Assembly (NCBI GenBank): GCA_946406035.1
Contig: CAMJJG010000017.1
Coordinates: 1-45,936, forward strand
Length of the DNA: 45,936 nt
Source: an uncultured Prevotellaceae bacterium
Lineage (GTDB): Bacteria > Bacteroidota > Bacteroidia > Bacteroidales > Muribaculaceae
Direction: 5' to 3'
The position numbers and the translations under genes were made by a program. The notes below the pieces were generated by a model. That model was not told the origin of the DNA. It did no database searches and saw only the letters and a list, made by a program, of their open reading frames with translations. Each line of letters starts with the position of its first letter. The first letter of the stretch is position 1. Of the stretch, positions 33,072 through 42,120 are shown one piece after another.

Positions 33072-34106
33072 TCAGGGCAGGGTGAGTTCGCCGCAGAGGT
33101 CGCTCACCATGTATTTCTTGACCATGCTGGGAGAGTAGCGCATGCCAAAGAGGAACATCATCTTGGTAATCGCGGCCTCGCTGGTCATGTCGGCACCACC
33201 GATGACGCCGGCGTCGAGTAAAGTCTTGCCCGTCTCGTAGAGGGAGCAGTTCACGCCACCATTGACACACTGGGTCACATTGACGATAACCACGCCGCGT
33301 TCCACGGCTTCGCGAATGCGCTCGATAAACCAAGGATGGCTAGGGGTGTTACCAGCGCCATAGGTCTTGAGCACGATGCCCTTGATGCCTGGGGTGTGCA
33401 ACAGGTAGTCGAGTGTCTGCTCGGTCATGCCGGGGTTCAGCTCCAGGAACATCACCCCCTGGTCCATATCGGTGCACACGCGCAGCGGACGGGGCGGCAT
33501 TTTCCTCAAGCTGGCCTCGTTATACTCGATATCCAGCCCAATCTCGGCCAGCTCGGGATAGTTGAAGCTCTTGAAGGCGTTGAAGTTGTCGGCGCTCATC
33601 TTGGTCGCGCGGTTTCCGCGCCACAGGTAGTTCTCAAACAGGATGGCCACTTCCTGCACGCGTGGGCGCCCCTTCTCATCGATGGCGGCAGCCACTTGCA
33701 GTGCAGTGATGAGGTTCTCCTCGCCGTCGGTGCGCACCTCGCCGATGGGCAGTTGCGAGCCCGTGATGATGACGGGTTTGCTCAGGTTCTCGAGCATGAA
33801 GCTCAGCGCCGATGCCGTAAAGGCCATCGTGTCGGTGCCGTGCAGCACGACAAAGCCGTCGTAGCGGTCATAGTGCTCCTCGATAGACAGCGCGATGTCG
33901 CGCCAGTGGGTAGGATCCATGTTCGAGCTGTCGATGGGCGGATCGAACTGTATATTATCTATATCATACTGTAATTTCTTGACCTTCGGCACATTATCCA
34001 TCAAGTGGGAAAAGTCAAACGGCTGCAAGGCACGAGTCTCGGGGTTCTCTATCATGCCGATGGTGCCGCCAGTATAGATAATCAATATCTTGGGTCGGGT
34101 TTTCAT
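33072..34106 (-). CDS. ansA: Type I L-asparaginase
   Basis: 344 residues, no signal peptide, therefore cytoplasmic. N-terminal TGGTIGMIE with the nucleophilic Thr, and VLHGTDTMAFTASALSFML with the second catalytic Thr-Asp pair. C-terminal half IKGIVLKTYGAGNTPS and CVNGGVNCSLYETG. It hydrolyses asparagine to aspartate and ammonia. It lies between the esterase (27 bp) and cutC (4 bp). Confidence 0.93.
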   Translation of the reverse strand: MKTRPKILIIYTGGTIGMIENPETRALQPFDFSHLMDNVPKVKKLQYDIDNIQFDPPIDSSNMDPTHWRDIALSIEEHYDRYDGFVVLHGTDTMAFTASALSFMLENLSKPVIITGSQLPIGEVRTDGEENLITALQVAAAIDEKGRPRVQEVAILFENYLWRGNRATKMSADNFNAFKSFNYPELAEIGLDIEYNEASLRKMPPRPLRVCTDMDQGVMFLELNPGMTEQTLDYLLHTPGIKGIVLKTYGAGNTPSHPWFIERIREAVERGVVIVNVTQCVNGGVNCSLYETGKTLLDAGVIGGADMTSEAAITKMMFLFGMRYSPSMVKKYMVSDLCGELTLP

Positions 34107-34133
34107 AGCAGTTAATGGTTGTGTGGTTGATAG

Positions 34134-35045
34134 TTATTGTTTCATGAGCTCGGCTCCACGGTCAAATGCCTTGGAAAAGAAGACCATGTGATAGTCCAGT
34201 GAATTCACCCAGTAGTCCCAACTGTGACGTCCGGGGCGAACAGTAAATTCGTGCTCGATGCCTTTCTCGACCAGTTGTTCATGCAGGGCGATATTGTTCT
34301 TGATAAAGATGTCGTTCAAGCCATCGTCGATGATAATGTTCTGGGCTGGCTGGAGCGGACAGGCCTTTAACTGGTCAACAAGGTTGCACACAGCATGGTC
34401 GTGCCAGCGCTGCTGGTTGCTCTCGTAGTCGCCCAGACGGGCCCTGATGTGCCACCTGTCGGTAAACTGCGTGATGTCCATATTGCCGCTCATGCTACCG
34501 CAGGACCAGAAGACGTCGGGGTGACGCCAAGCCAGGAACAGGGCACCATGACCACCCATGCTCAGGCCTGTGATAGCGCGCATATAACGGTTGGCAAACG
34601 TGCGGTAGTGGATGTCGATGTACTGTACCAGCTCCTTGCTCACATAGGTCTCGAACTGCATCGTCGGATCTATCGGGGAGTCGAAATACCAGCTGTCCTG
34701 ACCGTCGGGACACACAATGATGACACCATACTCAGTGGCCAGAGCTTCCAGATCGGCCTTGCGCGACCAGTCGCTGTAGCAACCCGAAGCGCCATGCAGC
34801 AAGTACACCACGGGATAGTGCATCAGCAGGAATCGCACGTTACCATAGCTCTCGGGCATAACGACCACATTCTTGATCGTTCGGCCCATTGCCATACTCA
34901 TCACAGAAACCGTATCCACCTGGCTGAAAGTCTTAACCCTAGGCGGGAATTGCGTTGCCTGGGGGGCCGGATGAGCACATGCACCAAATGCCATCAACAA
35001 CACAGTGATGACCAAAAATAGCGGTTTCAAGAGCGTTCTATTCAT
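34134..35045 (-). CDS. Exported esterase-family alpha/beta hydrolase, probable lipoprotein
   Basis: 303 residues. An N-terminal signal ending in LLMAFGAC gives a plausible lipobox (Cys near 23). Esterase-D-like hydrolase: VVYLLHGASGCYSDW oxyanion region, GLSMGGHGALFLAW with the nucleophilic Ser, IIDDGLND acid loop and RPGRHSWDYW with the catalytic His. It is likely a surface or periplasmic carbohydrate or feruloyl-type esterase. The substrate is not evident. Its start overlaps the tadA stop by 4 bp, so the two are translationally coupled. Confidence 0.85.
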   Translation of the reverse strand: MNRTLLKPLFLVITVLLMAFGACAHPAPQATQFPPRVKTFSQVDTVSVMSMAMGRTIKNVVVMPESYGNVRFLLMHYPVVYLLHGASGCYSDWSRKADLEALATEYGVIIVCPDGQDSWYFDSPIDPTMQFETYVSKELVQYIDIHYRTFANRYMRAITGLSMGGHGALFLAWRHPDVFWSCGSMSGNMDITQFTDRWHIRARLGDYESNQQRWHDHAVCNLVDQLKACPLQPAQNIIIDDGLNDIFIKNNIALHEQLVEKGIEHEFTVRPGRHSWDYWVNSLDYHMVFFSKAFDRGAELMKQ

Positions 35046-35509
35046 TTTTCCTTGATTTTAAGAGGTCTTTTTTTCTTAAAAAAATCTGTCATTAGCCGGC
35101 TGCACTCGTCGGCGAGTATTCCACCTGTAACCACGGTTTTGGGATGGAACGGGGACACGCACTGGGTGTGGTAGCCCCGCTTGTCGTCGCTCGCGCCATA
35201 CACGATGCGCGAGATTTGGCTCCAGGCCAAGGCTCCAGCACACATCAGGCAAGGCTCAACAGTCACATACAGCGTGCAGTCGGTCAAGTACTTGCCTCCC
35301 AGCGTAGCGGCTGCGGCGGTAATGGCCTGCATCTCGGCATGGGCCGTAACGTCGGTCAAGGCCTCGGTCAAGTTGTGACCTCGCCCAATGACACGCCCCT
35401 TGCAGACGATGACCGCCCCAATGGGCACCTCGTCGCGCTCGAGCGCCTTGTGGGCCTCGTCCAGGGCCATGCCCATATACTTGATGTCGATTTCCTCGTT
35501 TTTCAGCAT
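35042..35509 (-). CDS. tadA: tRNA-specific adenosine deaminase-type protein
   Basis: 155 residues. Zinc-dependent cytidine/adenosine deaminase fold: HAEMQAI supplies one zinc ligand and the proton-shuttle Glu, and PCLMCAGAL the two Cys ligands. RIVYGASDDKRGY is typical of TadA, which converts A34 to inosine in tRNA-Arg. Start ATG at 35509 overlaps the stop of the LRR gene by one base (TGATG), and its own stop overlaps the esterase start. Confidence 0.9.
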   Translation of the reverse strand: MLKNEEIDIKYMGMALDEAHKALERDEVPIGAVIVCKGRVIGRGHNLTEALTDVTAHAEMQAITAAAATLGGKYLTDCTLYVTVEPCLMCAGALAWSQISRIVYGASDDKRGYHTQCVSPFHPKTVVTGGILADECSRLMTDFFKKKRPLKIKEK

Positions 35510-36675
35510 CAGTTCAAGAATATTTTGCGGACCGTGTTGCCCACCTTGACAATATATACCCGTTGTCCAGGCAAACTGATCCAGTTATTCACGGCTGGCC
35601 GCTCATACCACAGGTTGCCGTACACGTCATAGATGAACGTCCACAGCCCGTGGGTGTCTCCACCAATATATATGGTGCCGTCAAGTCCCACGATGGTCAA
35701 CTGCGGCTCATTATCGGCAGGTATTTCCTCGATTGCCGTCGGCTGGACGGTAGCCACCAATTGCAGGGCCTCCTCGTCATACATCAACGTGGTGGGCACA
35801 ACCAGATACTCGGCGCTCATAGCTCCGGCGGGCAAGAAATAACGGTCGGCTGCCGTAACAGCCTGCAGATAGCCATCGGGGCCATAAATCTTGTAGGCAA
35901 AGCCTTTACCCAACGACAATACCGTCCAGTTTCCGCCCTGGCTTTCCTGTTGCATCTCGGGCATCACGGCGAGGCCCTCATCAATCCATAGCGAGAACAT
36001 ATCCTCATCGCCCCAAAACGGGTCGTCCTGGTAACGACGGGTCACACTGTTGCTGTTCAGCATCACACTGATGCCCGTAATCCCTTCAAAGGCATCATCA
36101 CCCATCAACAAGGGTGGATGAGTGGCATCGCTATAAATTTCCTTTAGGCTCACGCAGTAGCCGAAGGCTCTGTCGCCGATGCGCCTTAACGAGGCTGGCA
36201 GGAAAACCGTCTGCAAGTAGGCGCAATCCTCAAACGCGCCCTTGCCGATATCAGTAACGCCCTCGGGCAGCACCACGCTAGTGACAGCGGTGCCGGCAAG
36301 CATATATCGGGTCACTGCCGTCAGCCCCAAGGGCAAGGTAATACTGGTCAAGTGCTCGGCGTCGGCAAATGCAGCCTCGCCTATCATGGTGATGCTGTTA
36401 GGTATCTGCACCTCGGTCACTGCCGACCGCCAAAAAGCACGGGGCGCGATTGCTGTGACCTCATAGTTCACGCCATCGCAGTACACCCTCTCGGGCAAAA
36501 TGATGCACCCCTGGTAATGGTTCACTCCGTCACGATAGGCCGACGACACCTCCACCTGGTGGTCACCGATGATGTGATAGAAAATGCCATTGGCCTCGAT
36601 GTCCTGTGCATGGGCATTCAAGGCAACGATCAGCATGACGGCCAGGGTCAATATTTGATTAATGGGTCTTCTCAT
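35509..36675 (-). CDS. Secreted BspA-like leucine-rich repeat protein with type IX-like tail
   Basis: 388 residues. Signal peptide (1-23, LTLAVMLIVALNAHA). Five or so LRR_5 (BspA) repeats between about 55 and 200: FWRSAVTEVQIPNSITMIGE, FADAEHLTSITLPLGLTAV, FEDCAYLQTVFLPASLRRIG. A linker follows, then a type IX-like C-terminal tail (TIYIGG..WTFIYDVYGNLWYE..LPGQRVYIVKVGNTVRKIFLN). BspA repeats often mediate adhesion to host or other bacteria. Unusually, it is wedged between murF-alr (6 bp) and tadA (1-bp overlap) within a housekeeping run. Confidence 0.82.
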   Translation of the reverse strand: MRRPINQILTLAVMLIVALNAHAQDIEANGIFYHIIGDHQVEVSSAYRDGVNHYQGCIILPERVYCDGVNYEVTAIAPRAFWRSAVTEVQIPNSITMIGEAAFADAEHLTSITLPLGLTAVTRYMLAGTAVTSVVLPEGVTDIGKGAFEDCAYLQTVFLPASLRRIGDRAFGYCVSLKEIYSDATHPPLLMGDDAFEGITGISVMLNSNSVTRRYQDDPFWGDEDMFSLWIDEGLAVMPEMQQESQGGNWTVLSLGKGFAYKIYGPDGYLQAVTAADRYFLPAGAMSAEYLVVPTTLMYDEEALQLVATVQPTAIEEIPADNEPQLTIVGLDGTIYIGGDTHGLWTFIYDVYGNLWYERPAVNNWISLPGQRVYIVKVGNTVRKIFLN

Positions 36676-36681
36676 TGAATC

Positions 36682-39171
36682 CTATTCACGATAATATACT
36701 CGCTTGACACGCGGTGACACGCTAGTGAGGATTTCATAGGGGATGGTTCCGCGAGCTTCACTCAACTGCTCCACGGGCACATGTTCACCAAAAATCTCCA
36801 CCGTGTCGCCCACCTTGCAAGGCACATCGGTGACATCGATCATCACGGCATCCATGCACACGTTGCCAACGGTGGGACACAGTTTGCCACTCACCCACAG
36901 ACTGACACGGCCATTGCCAAAGTGACGGTCAAAGCCGTCGGCATAGCCGATGTTTACCGTCGCGATGCGGCTATCGCGCTCCAACAAGCCCTGCCTGCCG
37001 TAACCGATAGTTGTTCCGGCCGGCCATTCCTTAATACTGATGATGATTGAACGCAGTGCCGACACGGGCTTCAATGCATCTTCACTGCCATCAAACAGGG
37101 TGCGGATACCATACAGGCCAATGCCGATGCGCACCATGTCGTACTGCCGCTCGGGGAAACGCACGATACCGCTGGTATTGAGCACATGCCGCATGATGGG
37201 ATAGTCAAAAGATTGCTCCATCAACTCGCTGCAAGCATCAAAGTAATCAAACTGCGCTTGGGTATAAGCGTCCTGGTCCGGCTCATCGGCAACACTCAGA
37301 TGAGTGAACACCGACGCGGGCTTGATGATATCCTGGCCCTTGAACAATTCAATGAGCGACGGTAATTGTTCGCGGGTAAATCCCAGTCGGTGCATGCCGC
37401 TGTCAATCTTGACATGTACGGGAAATCCCTTGACATCATACCGCCGGCCCTCCTTGATGAGGTCATGTGCCATTTCCAGGCTATACAACTCGGGCTCGAG
37501 ACGATACTGGAACATCGCCTTGTAGTTCACGCCATTGGGGTTGAGCACAATGATGGGCATGGTGATGCTTGCCTTGCGCAGGTCAACACCCTCGTCGTGC
37601 ACCGCCACTGCAAGGTAGTCACAGCCACAATCCTGCAGGGTCTTGGCGATCTCATAGCTGCCGGCGCCATAGCCGCTCGCCTTGACCATGCCGATGGTCT
37701 TGGTGCCGGGCCTGATCAACGACTTGAAGAACTTGAAGTTATGGGCCAGCGCATTGAGGTCGACTTCCATGACCGTAATGTGCTGTTTGGCCTCGAGCAA
37801 ATCGATGATTTGGCTGAATCCAAAACTCGGATCGCCCTTGATGAGCACCGTCTCGTCATCAAAGTCGCCCTTAGCGACATCGTTGATGAAATCCTGCGTG
37901 TCATCATAGAACCGCCCATGGGGCAGGTCATCAAAGTAGTGGCGGTAACGGCACATGTCCTTGCCGATGCCGATAAGCCTATCGACCCGCTTGGTCTTGA
38001 GCAACTCGCTGACGCGGATGTAAAGCTCATCACCACTGTAACTCTCGGTGGCCAGGTCGCTCAAGATGACCGTGCAGGGCCGGTTGCCGGCTCGGCGTGT
38101 CATGAAGTTGAGAGCCGGCGTGAGGGAATTGTAATCGCTGGTGTAACTGTCGACGATGACCGTGCAGTCGTTCACACCCTCTATCACATTGAGGCGCGTT
38201 CCCACAGGGGTGAGCGCCGCCATGCGCTGGGCAATCGTGTCACGCTCCACGCCCAGGTGCAGCAGCACGGACAGGCAGGTGATGGCATTGTCAAGGTCAC
38301 GGTCGGCAGTAAACGGTATCGTGATGGTTGACGATATATCATCAAACGTGTAACGCAGGGTCGTCACGCTCTCGGTGCGGTCAGCTCCATCGACCTGCAA
38401 GGGGGCTTCACAGTGGTTGCGCGACCATGACATGCCCAGCGCCACATCGCTCTCGACGAGGGGGGCGATAGTGTGGGTCACCAGGGGATCGTCGGCACAA
38501 TAGACGATGCACTCACAGTTGAAGAGGATTTTGGCTTTTTCCTGAGCCTTCTGCTCCATTGACGAGAAACCGTCGTTGTGCTCGCTACCCAGATTGGTAA
38601 TGATACCTATCGTGGGGCGAATCATCGCCTGCAGGTTGTCCATCTCGCCCGTGGTCGAGATACCTGCCTCGATAATCGCCAGATCGGTGTTATTATCAAT
38701 ATCCCACAACGACAGGGGTACACCTATCTGGGAATTATAGCTGCGTGGTGAGCGCACGATGCGATAATCATCCTTGAGCAACTGGTAGAGCCATTCCTTG
38801 ACGGTGGTCTTGCCTCTACTGCCTGTTATACCGATAACCGGCAACTCGCGGAAACGTCGACGATGGAACGTGGCCAGCGCCTGCAGGGCATCGAGCGGCG
38901 ACTCGACTGCGATATAATTGGCCCCAGAGCACTCGGGCAACGGGTAATAGTCACTGGCTACCACAAAATTGCGCACACCCTTGTCATAGAGGTCGGGAAT
39001 ATAATTGTGGCCATCACCACCATCGGTGCGGAGGGCAAAAAAGATGGTCTCCTCGGGCACGGTGAGCGAGCGGGAGTCGGTGAGCAGTTGGCTCACGATA
39101 GCTTCCTCATCGACAATCCTGCCGCCGGTGATTTCCAGCACATTGCATATTTCTGTTATAGAGTAATTCAT
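36682..39171 (-). CDS. MurF-alanine racemase fusion
   Basis: 829 residues from the ATG at 39171 (TTG at 39177 is the alternative). N-terminal half (1-460) is a Mur ligase of the MurF type: ATP loop GITGSRGKTT (114-123), IIEAGIS, TNLGSEHNDGF. C-terminal half (about 465-829) is alanine racemase: EVDLNALAHN, PLP lysine K497 in MVKASGYGAGS, GIGLYG, and VNIGYADGFDR. The fusion couples D-Ala production to D-Ala-D-Ala use in peptidoglycan synthesis and is known in Bacteroidota. Whether the MurF half is catalytically active in such fusions is uncertain. Starts 2 bp after the GSCFA stop. Confidence 0.93.
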   Translation of the reverse strand: MNYSITEICNVLEITGGRIVDEEAIVSQLLTDSRSLTVPEETIFFALRTDGGDGHNYIPDLYDKGVRNFVVASDYYPLPECSGANYIAVESPLDALQALATFHRRRFRELPVIGITGSRGKTTVKEWLYQLLKDDYRIVRSPRSYNSQIGVPLSLWDIDNNTDLAIIEAGISTTGEMDNLQAMIRPTIGIITNLGSEHNDGFSSMEQKAQEKAKILFNCECIVYCADDPLVTHTIAPLVESDVALGMSWSRNHCEAPLQVDGADRTESVTTLRYTFDDISSTITIPFTADRDLDNAITCLSVLLHLGVERDTIAQRMAALTPVGTRLNVIEGVNDCTVIVDSYTSDYNSLTPALNFMTRRAGNRPCTVILSDLATESYSGDELYIRVSELLKTKRVDRLIGIGKDMCRYRHYFDDLPHGRFYDDTQDFINDVAKGDFDDETVLIKGDPSFGFSQIIDLLEAKQHITVMEVDLNALAHNFKFFKSLIRPGTKTIGMVKASGYGAGSYEIAKTLQDCGCDYLAVAVHDEGVDLRKASITMPIIVLNPNGVNYKAMFQYRLEPELYSLEMAHDLIKEGRRYDVKGFPVHVKIDSGMHRLGFTREQLPSLIELFKGQDIIKPASVFTHLSVADEPDQDAYTQAQFDYFDACSELMEQSFDYPIMRHVLNTSGIVRFPERQYDMVRIGIGLYGIRTLFDGSEDALKPVSALRSIIISIKEWPAGTTIGYGRQGLLERDSRIATVNIGYADGFDRHFGNGRVSLWVSGKLCPTVGNVCMDAVMIDVTDVPCKVGDTVEIFGEHVPVEQLSEARGTIPYEILTSVSPRVKRVYYRE

Positions 39172-39173
39172 TG

Positions 39174-40151
39174 TCAACCAAGTACTTTTTGAAGTTCGGG
39201 ATGGTGTGTTAGATACGGGTATTCCTTCATCAGGTTGCGCACTACAATGGCAGTGTCGGCATTGAAGCGGTCAACCGTCTCGCGGTTGCTACTCATGGGA
39301 CGGTGCTGCAGGCGCCGGTAAACACGTTCACAACGGGCAACCGCTAGCGCGCTGCGGTCATCGAGATAGGTAGCCTGGAAGGCCTGCCAGATGTACTCTA
39401 TCGCCACATCGCTGGGGTGGACCATGTCGCTGGCATAGAACCGGTAGTCGCGCAGGTCGTCCATCATGATCTCAAACGCCGGGAAATAGTCACAATAATC
39501 GCTATGGCCGGCTATTGCCTCACTAACGGCAATGCGCAATGCGGCCTTGCTCAACGAGTTGGTGCCCAAGCCATCGGCTATGTGGCGAATGGGGCTTACC
39601 GTGAAGATAATCTGCATTGCGGGATTGAACTGGTGCAATCGTGAGAGCATGTCATCGAGCTCCTGGACCATCTCGGGGACAGTGGCCATTTTACGCTCAA
39701 ACTCGTGCTGCGGCACCTTGTGGCAATTGGCTACAACCTGCCCTGTGGCCTTCAAGCGATATACCATTGCCGTTCCCAGCGTGATGGTGAGCATCTGGGC
39801 CCCTTGCAACGCCTCATGCCCCATGACAATGCGCTGGTTCATGCGGTCGATTGCCGCTTGTTTATCGGGCATCGAGTAGCGGGAATGGAACTCATAGCTG
39901 TTCCACACGCCTCCTTGCATAAACAAGTCCTGCCCAGCGATGGGAGAGCAGTCGATGAGGCGCTTGACCGCACGAGCGATGCTCATGGGGTTGTATAGCG
40001 TCCCCATGGGGTTGACTGTGGCATTAATGAGCGCTCCGTTCATCTTGGCGCCTATATTGTCGCTGAAGCACGACCCCAGCAGCAACACCTTGTCGCTGTG
40101 GTGCAGCCAACCGCGATTCTCGCCCGTCTTGACTATCGTCCTAAACTCCAT
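39174..40151 (-). CDS. GSCFA domain protein
   Basis: 325 residues. The N-terminus contains the motif that names the family, LLLGSCFSDNIG (about 24-35), followed by NPMGTLYNP. TFTVSPIRHIADG-like stretches and a His near HPSDVAIEYI suggest an SGNH-hydrolase-like fold. Function is not established for the family; association with cell-envelope genes is common. First gene of the seven-gene minus-strand run. A TAACTTTG -7 box lies 30 nt upstream. Confidence 0.85.
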   Translation of the reverse strand: MEFRTIVKTGENRGWLHHSDKVLLLGSCFSDNIGAKMNGALINATVNPMGTLYNPMSIARAVKRLIDCSPIAGQDLFMQGGVWNSYEFHSRYSMPDKQAAIDRMNQRIVMGHEALQGAQMLTITLGTAMVYRLKATGQVVANCHKVPQHEFERKMATVPEMVQELDDMLSRLHQFNPAMQIIFTVSPIRHIADGLGTNSLSKAALRIAVSEAIAGHSDYCDYFPAFEIMMDDLRDYRFYASDMVHPSDVAIEYIWQAFQATYLDDRSALAVARCERVYRRLQHRPMSSNRETVDRFNADTAIVVRNLMKEYPYLTHHPELQKVLG

Positions 40152-40180
40152 CGATATCTCAATAAAAATGATTTAACTAG

Positions 40181-40188
40181 CAAAGTTA
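40181..40188 (-). promoter_or_regulatory. -7 promoter box of the GSCFA-to-cutC operon
   Basis: TAACTTTG on the minus strand, 30 nt upstream of the GSCFA start. No convincing -33 box at the expected spacing. Confidence 0.55.
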
Positions 40189-40269
40189 ATCGTTTTTTTG
40201 TTAATCAGCCCCTTCTCGCTCACATAATTTATAATTTCAATCATTTTGGCCACTTTTACCGGCAACTGG

Positions 40270-41790
40270 TCAATGTAAACGCTTTTTCACTGCCGAGAAC
40301 AACTTATCGCGTTGTGATCGGGTCAATAATAGCATTGAAATGAGATAGGTCGCAGCAAGCGACGTGGTGCCGCCAATGAAAATGAGTTTCGGCCAGGTAT
40401 CGGTGACAAACAATTGATTAACAATCATACAGATAATCACACACATCGCCAGGCAGCCATAGGACTTGAACATCTCGGGCCATAATGCCGTGTAACCCTT
40501 GCGGGCACATATTGCACCCAGGGGGCCGTTAAAGAAGATGTTGCGCACCAAGCCCATCACCGCGCTCACTCCCACAATGGCAAACATGCCTAGGGTGGTC
40601 GTCTTGAGTAGCACAAAGACAAGGAGGACATTTAACAGTCCGGCGGCAATCAGTACCAGGGCCTGCCATTTAACCTTGTCGGCTACAGTATACAGATAAT
40701 TGGTTGAACTGATGGTGCCTCCCGAAACCAGTGGCAAGAGCACAAGCAAGGAGAGGTAATAAACCGACTTGACATCGGTCGTGGGTATCCACAATTGATA
40801 GAATGACAGCCCGAAAGCGATAAAAAATCCCACGGGAATGCTTGTGATGACAGTGAGGAACTTGATGCTGTTCTTGAGGTCACTGAACAGGGCGTCAAAC
40901 TGATTGAGGGAGTATAAGTTCAAGAAGCGTGGAGTGAACACATTGGCCAGAGAAAATATCGTGGTGGAAATCACTCCAGGGATAATTCCGGCAACCGATA
41001 TCAGTCCCATCGCCGCCGCACTGACAAAGAGATTGGCAATCAGCAAGTCCAAGCCATGCAGCAAAACGATGCTCAACTGGTTAAGGGAATTCCATATTCC
41101 CGACGAAACAATGGTCTTGACTGACTTGAACGAGGAATACCCATAGCGCAGCTTTAATTCCGGGGTGATTCTCCTGGTGAAATAGACGTTAGAGACAGCG
41201 ATAAATATCGTGGCACACAGTGTGGCCGTACCCAGATAAACGATTGATGCCGAGAAGTTCCAATACAATATCACCAGCAGAACGGCCTTCATGATGCTGG
41301 AGATAATCCCCAGGGTAGAAGAGATGTCCAGCCTGTTCTTGATAATGAACGTGCATCCAAACACGGCAAAAATGATATTGCAGCACATGTTGGCAAACAC
41401 GATATAGAACAACGTCTTGACCTCAGCCAGAATATCGGGCGGAACCGTAACAAGCCTATCGATATAGAAGATCGCAATGCAACTGGGCAACAGGATGATC
41501 AGCGCAAATAACAGGTCGGCTACAAAGACCGAGGAATAATATCCACTTGCCTGGCGCATGTTACCCCGATGGTAATCAATGCCGATGTACCGGGCAGCCA
41601 TCGAGTTGAGCGCTGTTGTGATAATCAGAGCGTAATTAACAATGCTGTTTGCCAATCCCCAAAAGCCAAAGGTAGTAGATCCCACCGTCCTGACAAGATA
41701 AGAAGTGAGAAAAAAATTAATACCAAACTGAATCACAAGATTCAATGCGGTGGCAATTGTATTGACAGCAAATTGATGTTTGTTTTGCAT
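40270..41790 (-). CDS. Polysaccharide/oligosaccharide flippase family protein (Wzx-like)
   Basis: 506 residues with about 12-14 membrane helices, from VIQFGINFFLTSYLV at the N-terminus to LIFIGGTTSLAATYLISMLLL at the C-terminus. MATE/MOP-superfamily polysaccharide exporter type (NTIATALNLVIQFGINFFLT, FGFWGLANSIVNYA). It probably moves a lipid-linked glycan across the inner membrane. No glycosyltransferase genes flank it, so its glycan is unknown. It has its own promoter box (TACTTTTG). Confidence 0.85.
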   Translation of the reverse strand: MQNKHQFAVNTIATALNLVIQFGINFFLTSYLVRTVGSTTFGFWGLANSIVNYALIITTALNSMAARYIGIDYHRGNMRQASGYYSSVFVADLLFALIILLPSCIAIFYIDRLVTVPPDILAEVKTLFYIVFANMCCNIIFAVFGCTFIIKNRLDISSTLGIISSIMKAVLLVILYWNFSASIVYLGTATLCATIFIAVSNVYFTRRITPELKLRYGYSSFKSVKTIVSSGIWNSLNQLSIVLLHGLDLLIANLFVSAAAMGLISVAGIIPGVISTTIFSLANVFTPRFLNLYSLNQFDALFSDLKNSIKFLTVITSIPVGFFIAFGLSFYQLWIPTTDVKSVYYLSLLVLLPLVSGGTISSTNYLYTVADKVKWQALVLIAAGLLNVLLVFVLLKTTTLGMFAIVGVSAVMGLVRNIFFNGPLGAICARKGYTALWPEMFKSYGCLAMCVIICMIVNQLFVTDTWPKLIFIGGTTSLAATYLISMLLLTRSQRDKLFSAVKKRLH

Positions 41791-41832
41791 CTCAGCAATA
41801 ATTAACTATGGCATGATCATAAAACAACGTGG

Positions 41833-41840
41833 CAAAAGTA
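41833..41840 (-). promoter_or_regulatory. -7 promoter box of the flippase gene
   Basis: TACTTTTG on the minus strand, 43 nt upstream of the ATG at 41790. Confidence 0.55.
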
Positions 41841-41894
41841 AATAAAAAGTATCAATTATCACGTGTTGGGGCAAAAAGAAACTCCCACAGGGGT

Positions 41895-41943
41895 TAAAAA
41901 AGATGGTGCGCCAAAAAGTCATTCTTTTTTGACACACCATCTT
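41895..41943 (-). terminator. Terminator of tRNA-Ser
   Basis: Inverted repeat AAGATGGTG/CACCATCTT (41900-41908 with 41935-41943), extended inward by a CAAAAAG/CTTTTTTG pairing, followed on the minus strand by a T run. Confidence 0.85.
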
Positions 41944-41951
41944 GGGGGTTG

Positions 41952-42039
41952 CGGAGTGACCGAGATTCGAACTCGGGATACGCTTTTGACGTATACACGC
42001 TTTCCAGGCGTGCCTCTTCAGCCACTCGAGCATCACTCC
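41952..42039 (-). tRNA. tRNA-Ser (anticodon GGA)
   Basis: On the minus strand GGAGTGA (from 42039) pairs with TCACTCC, with discriminator G at 41952 and no encoded CCA. Anticodon stem CACGC/GCGTG encloses CTGGAAA, giving GGA (Ser, UCC/UCU codons). The long variable arm (TACGTCAAAAGCGTA) is as expected for class II tRNA-Ser. A TACCTTTG promoter box (42057-42064) and a terminator flank it. Confidence 0.95.
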
Positions 42040-42056
42040 TGTCGCTAAATGCGGGG

Positions 42057-42115
42057 CAAAGGTAATACAATTTGCTGGATATTTCCAATAAATCCCTATT
42101 TTTTTCATATTTTTG
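42057..42115. promoter_or_regulatory. Divergent promoter boxes of tRNA-Ser and the helicase gene
   Basis: Minus-strand TACCTTTG (42057-42064) serves tRNA-Ser. Plus-strand TATTTTTG (42108-42115) ends only five bases before the helicase ATG at 42121. Confidence 0.6.
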
Positions 42116-42120
42116 TCGCC

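Noticed and set aside
36682-39171. MurF-alanine racemase fusion as a novel fusion
   Set aside because: This bifunctional protein is already known in Bacteroidota. Reported as a gene, not as new.
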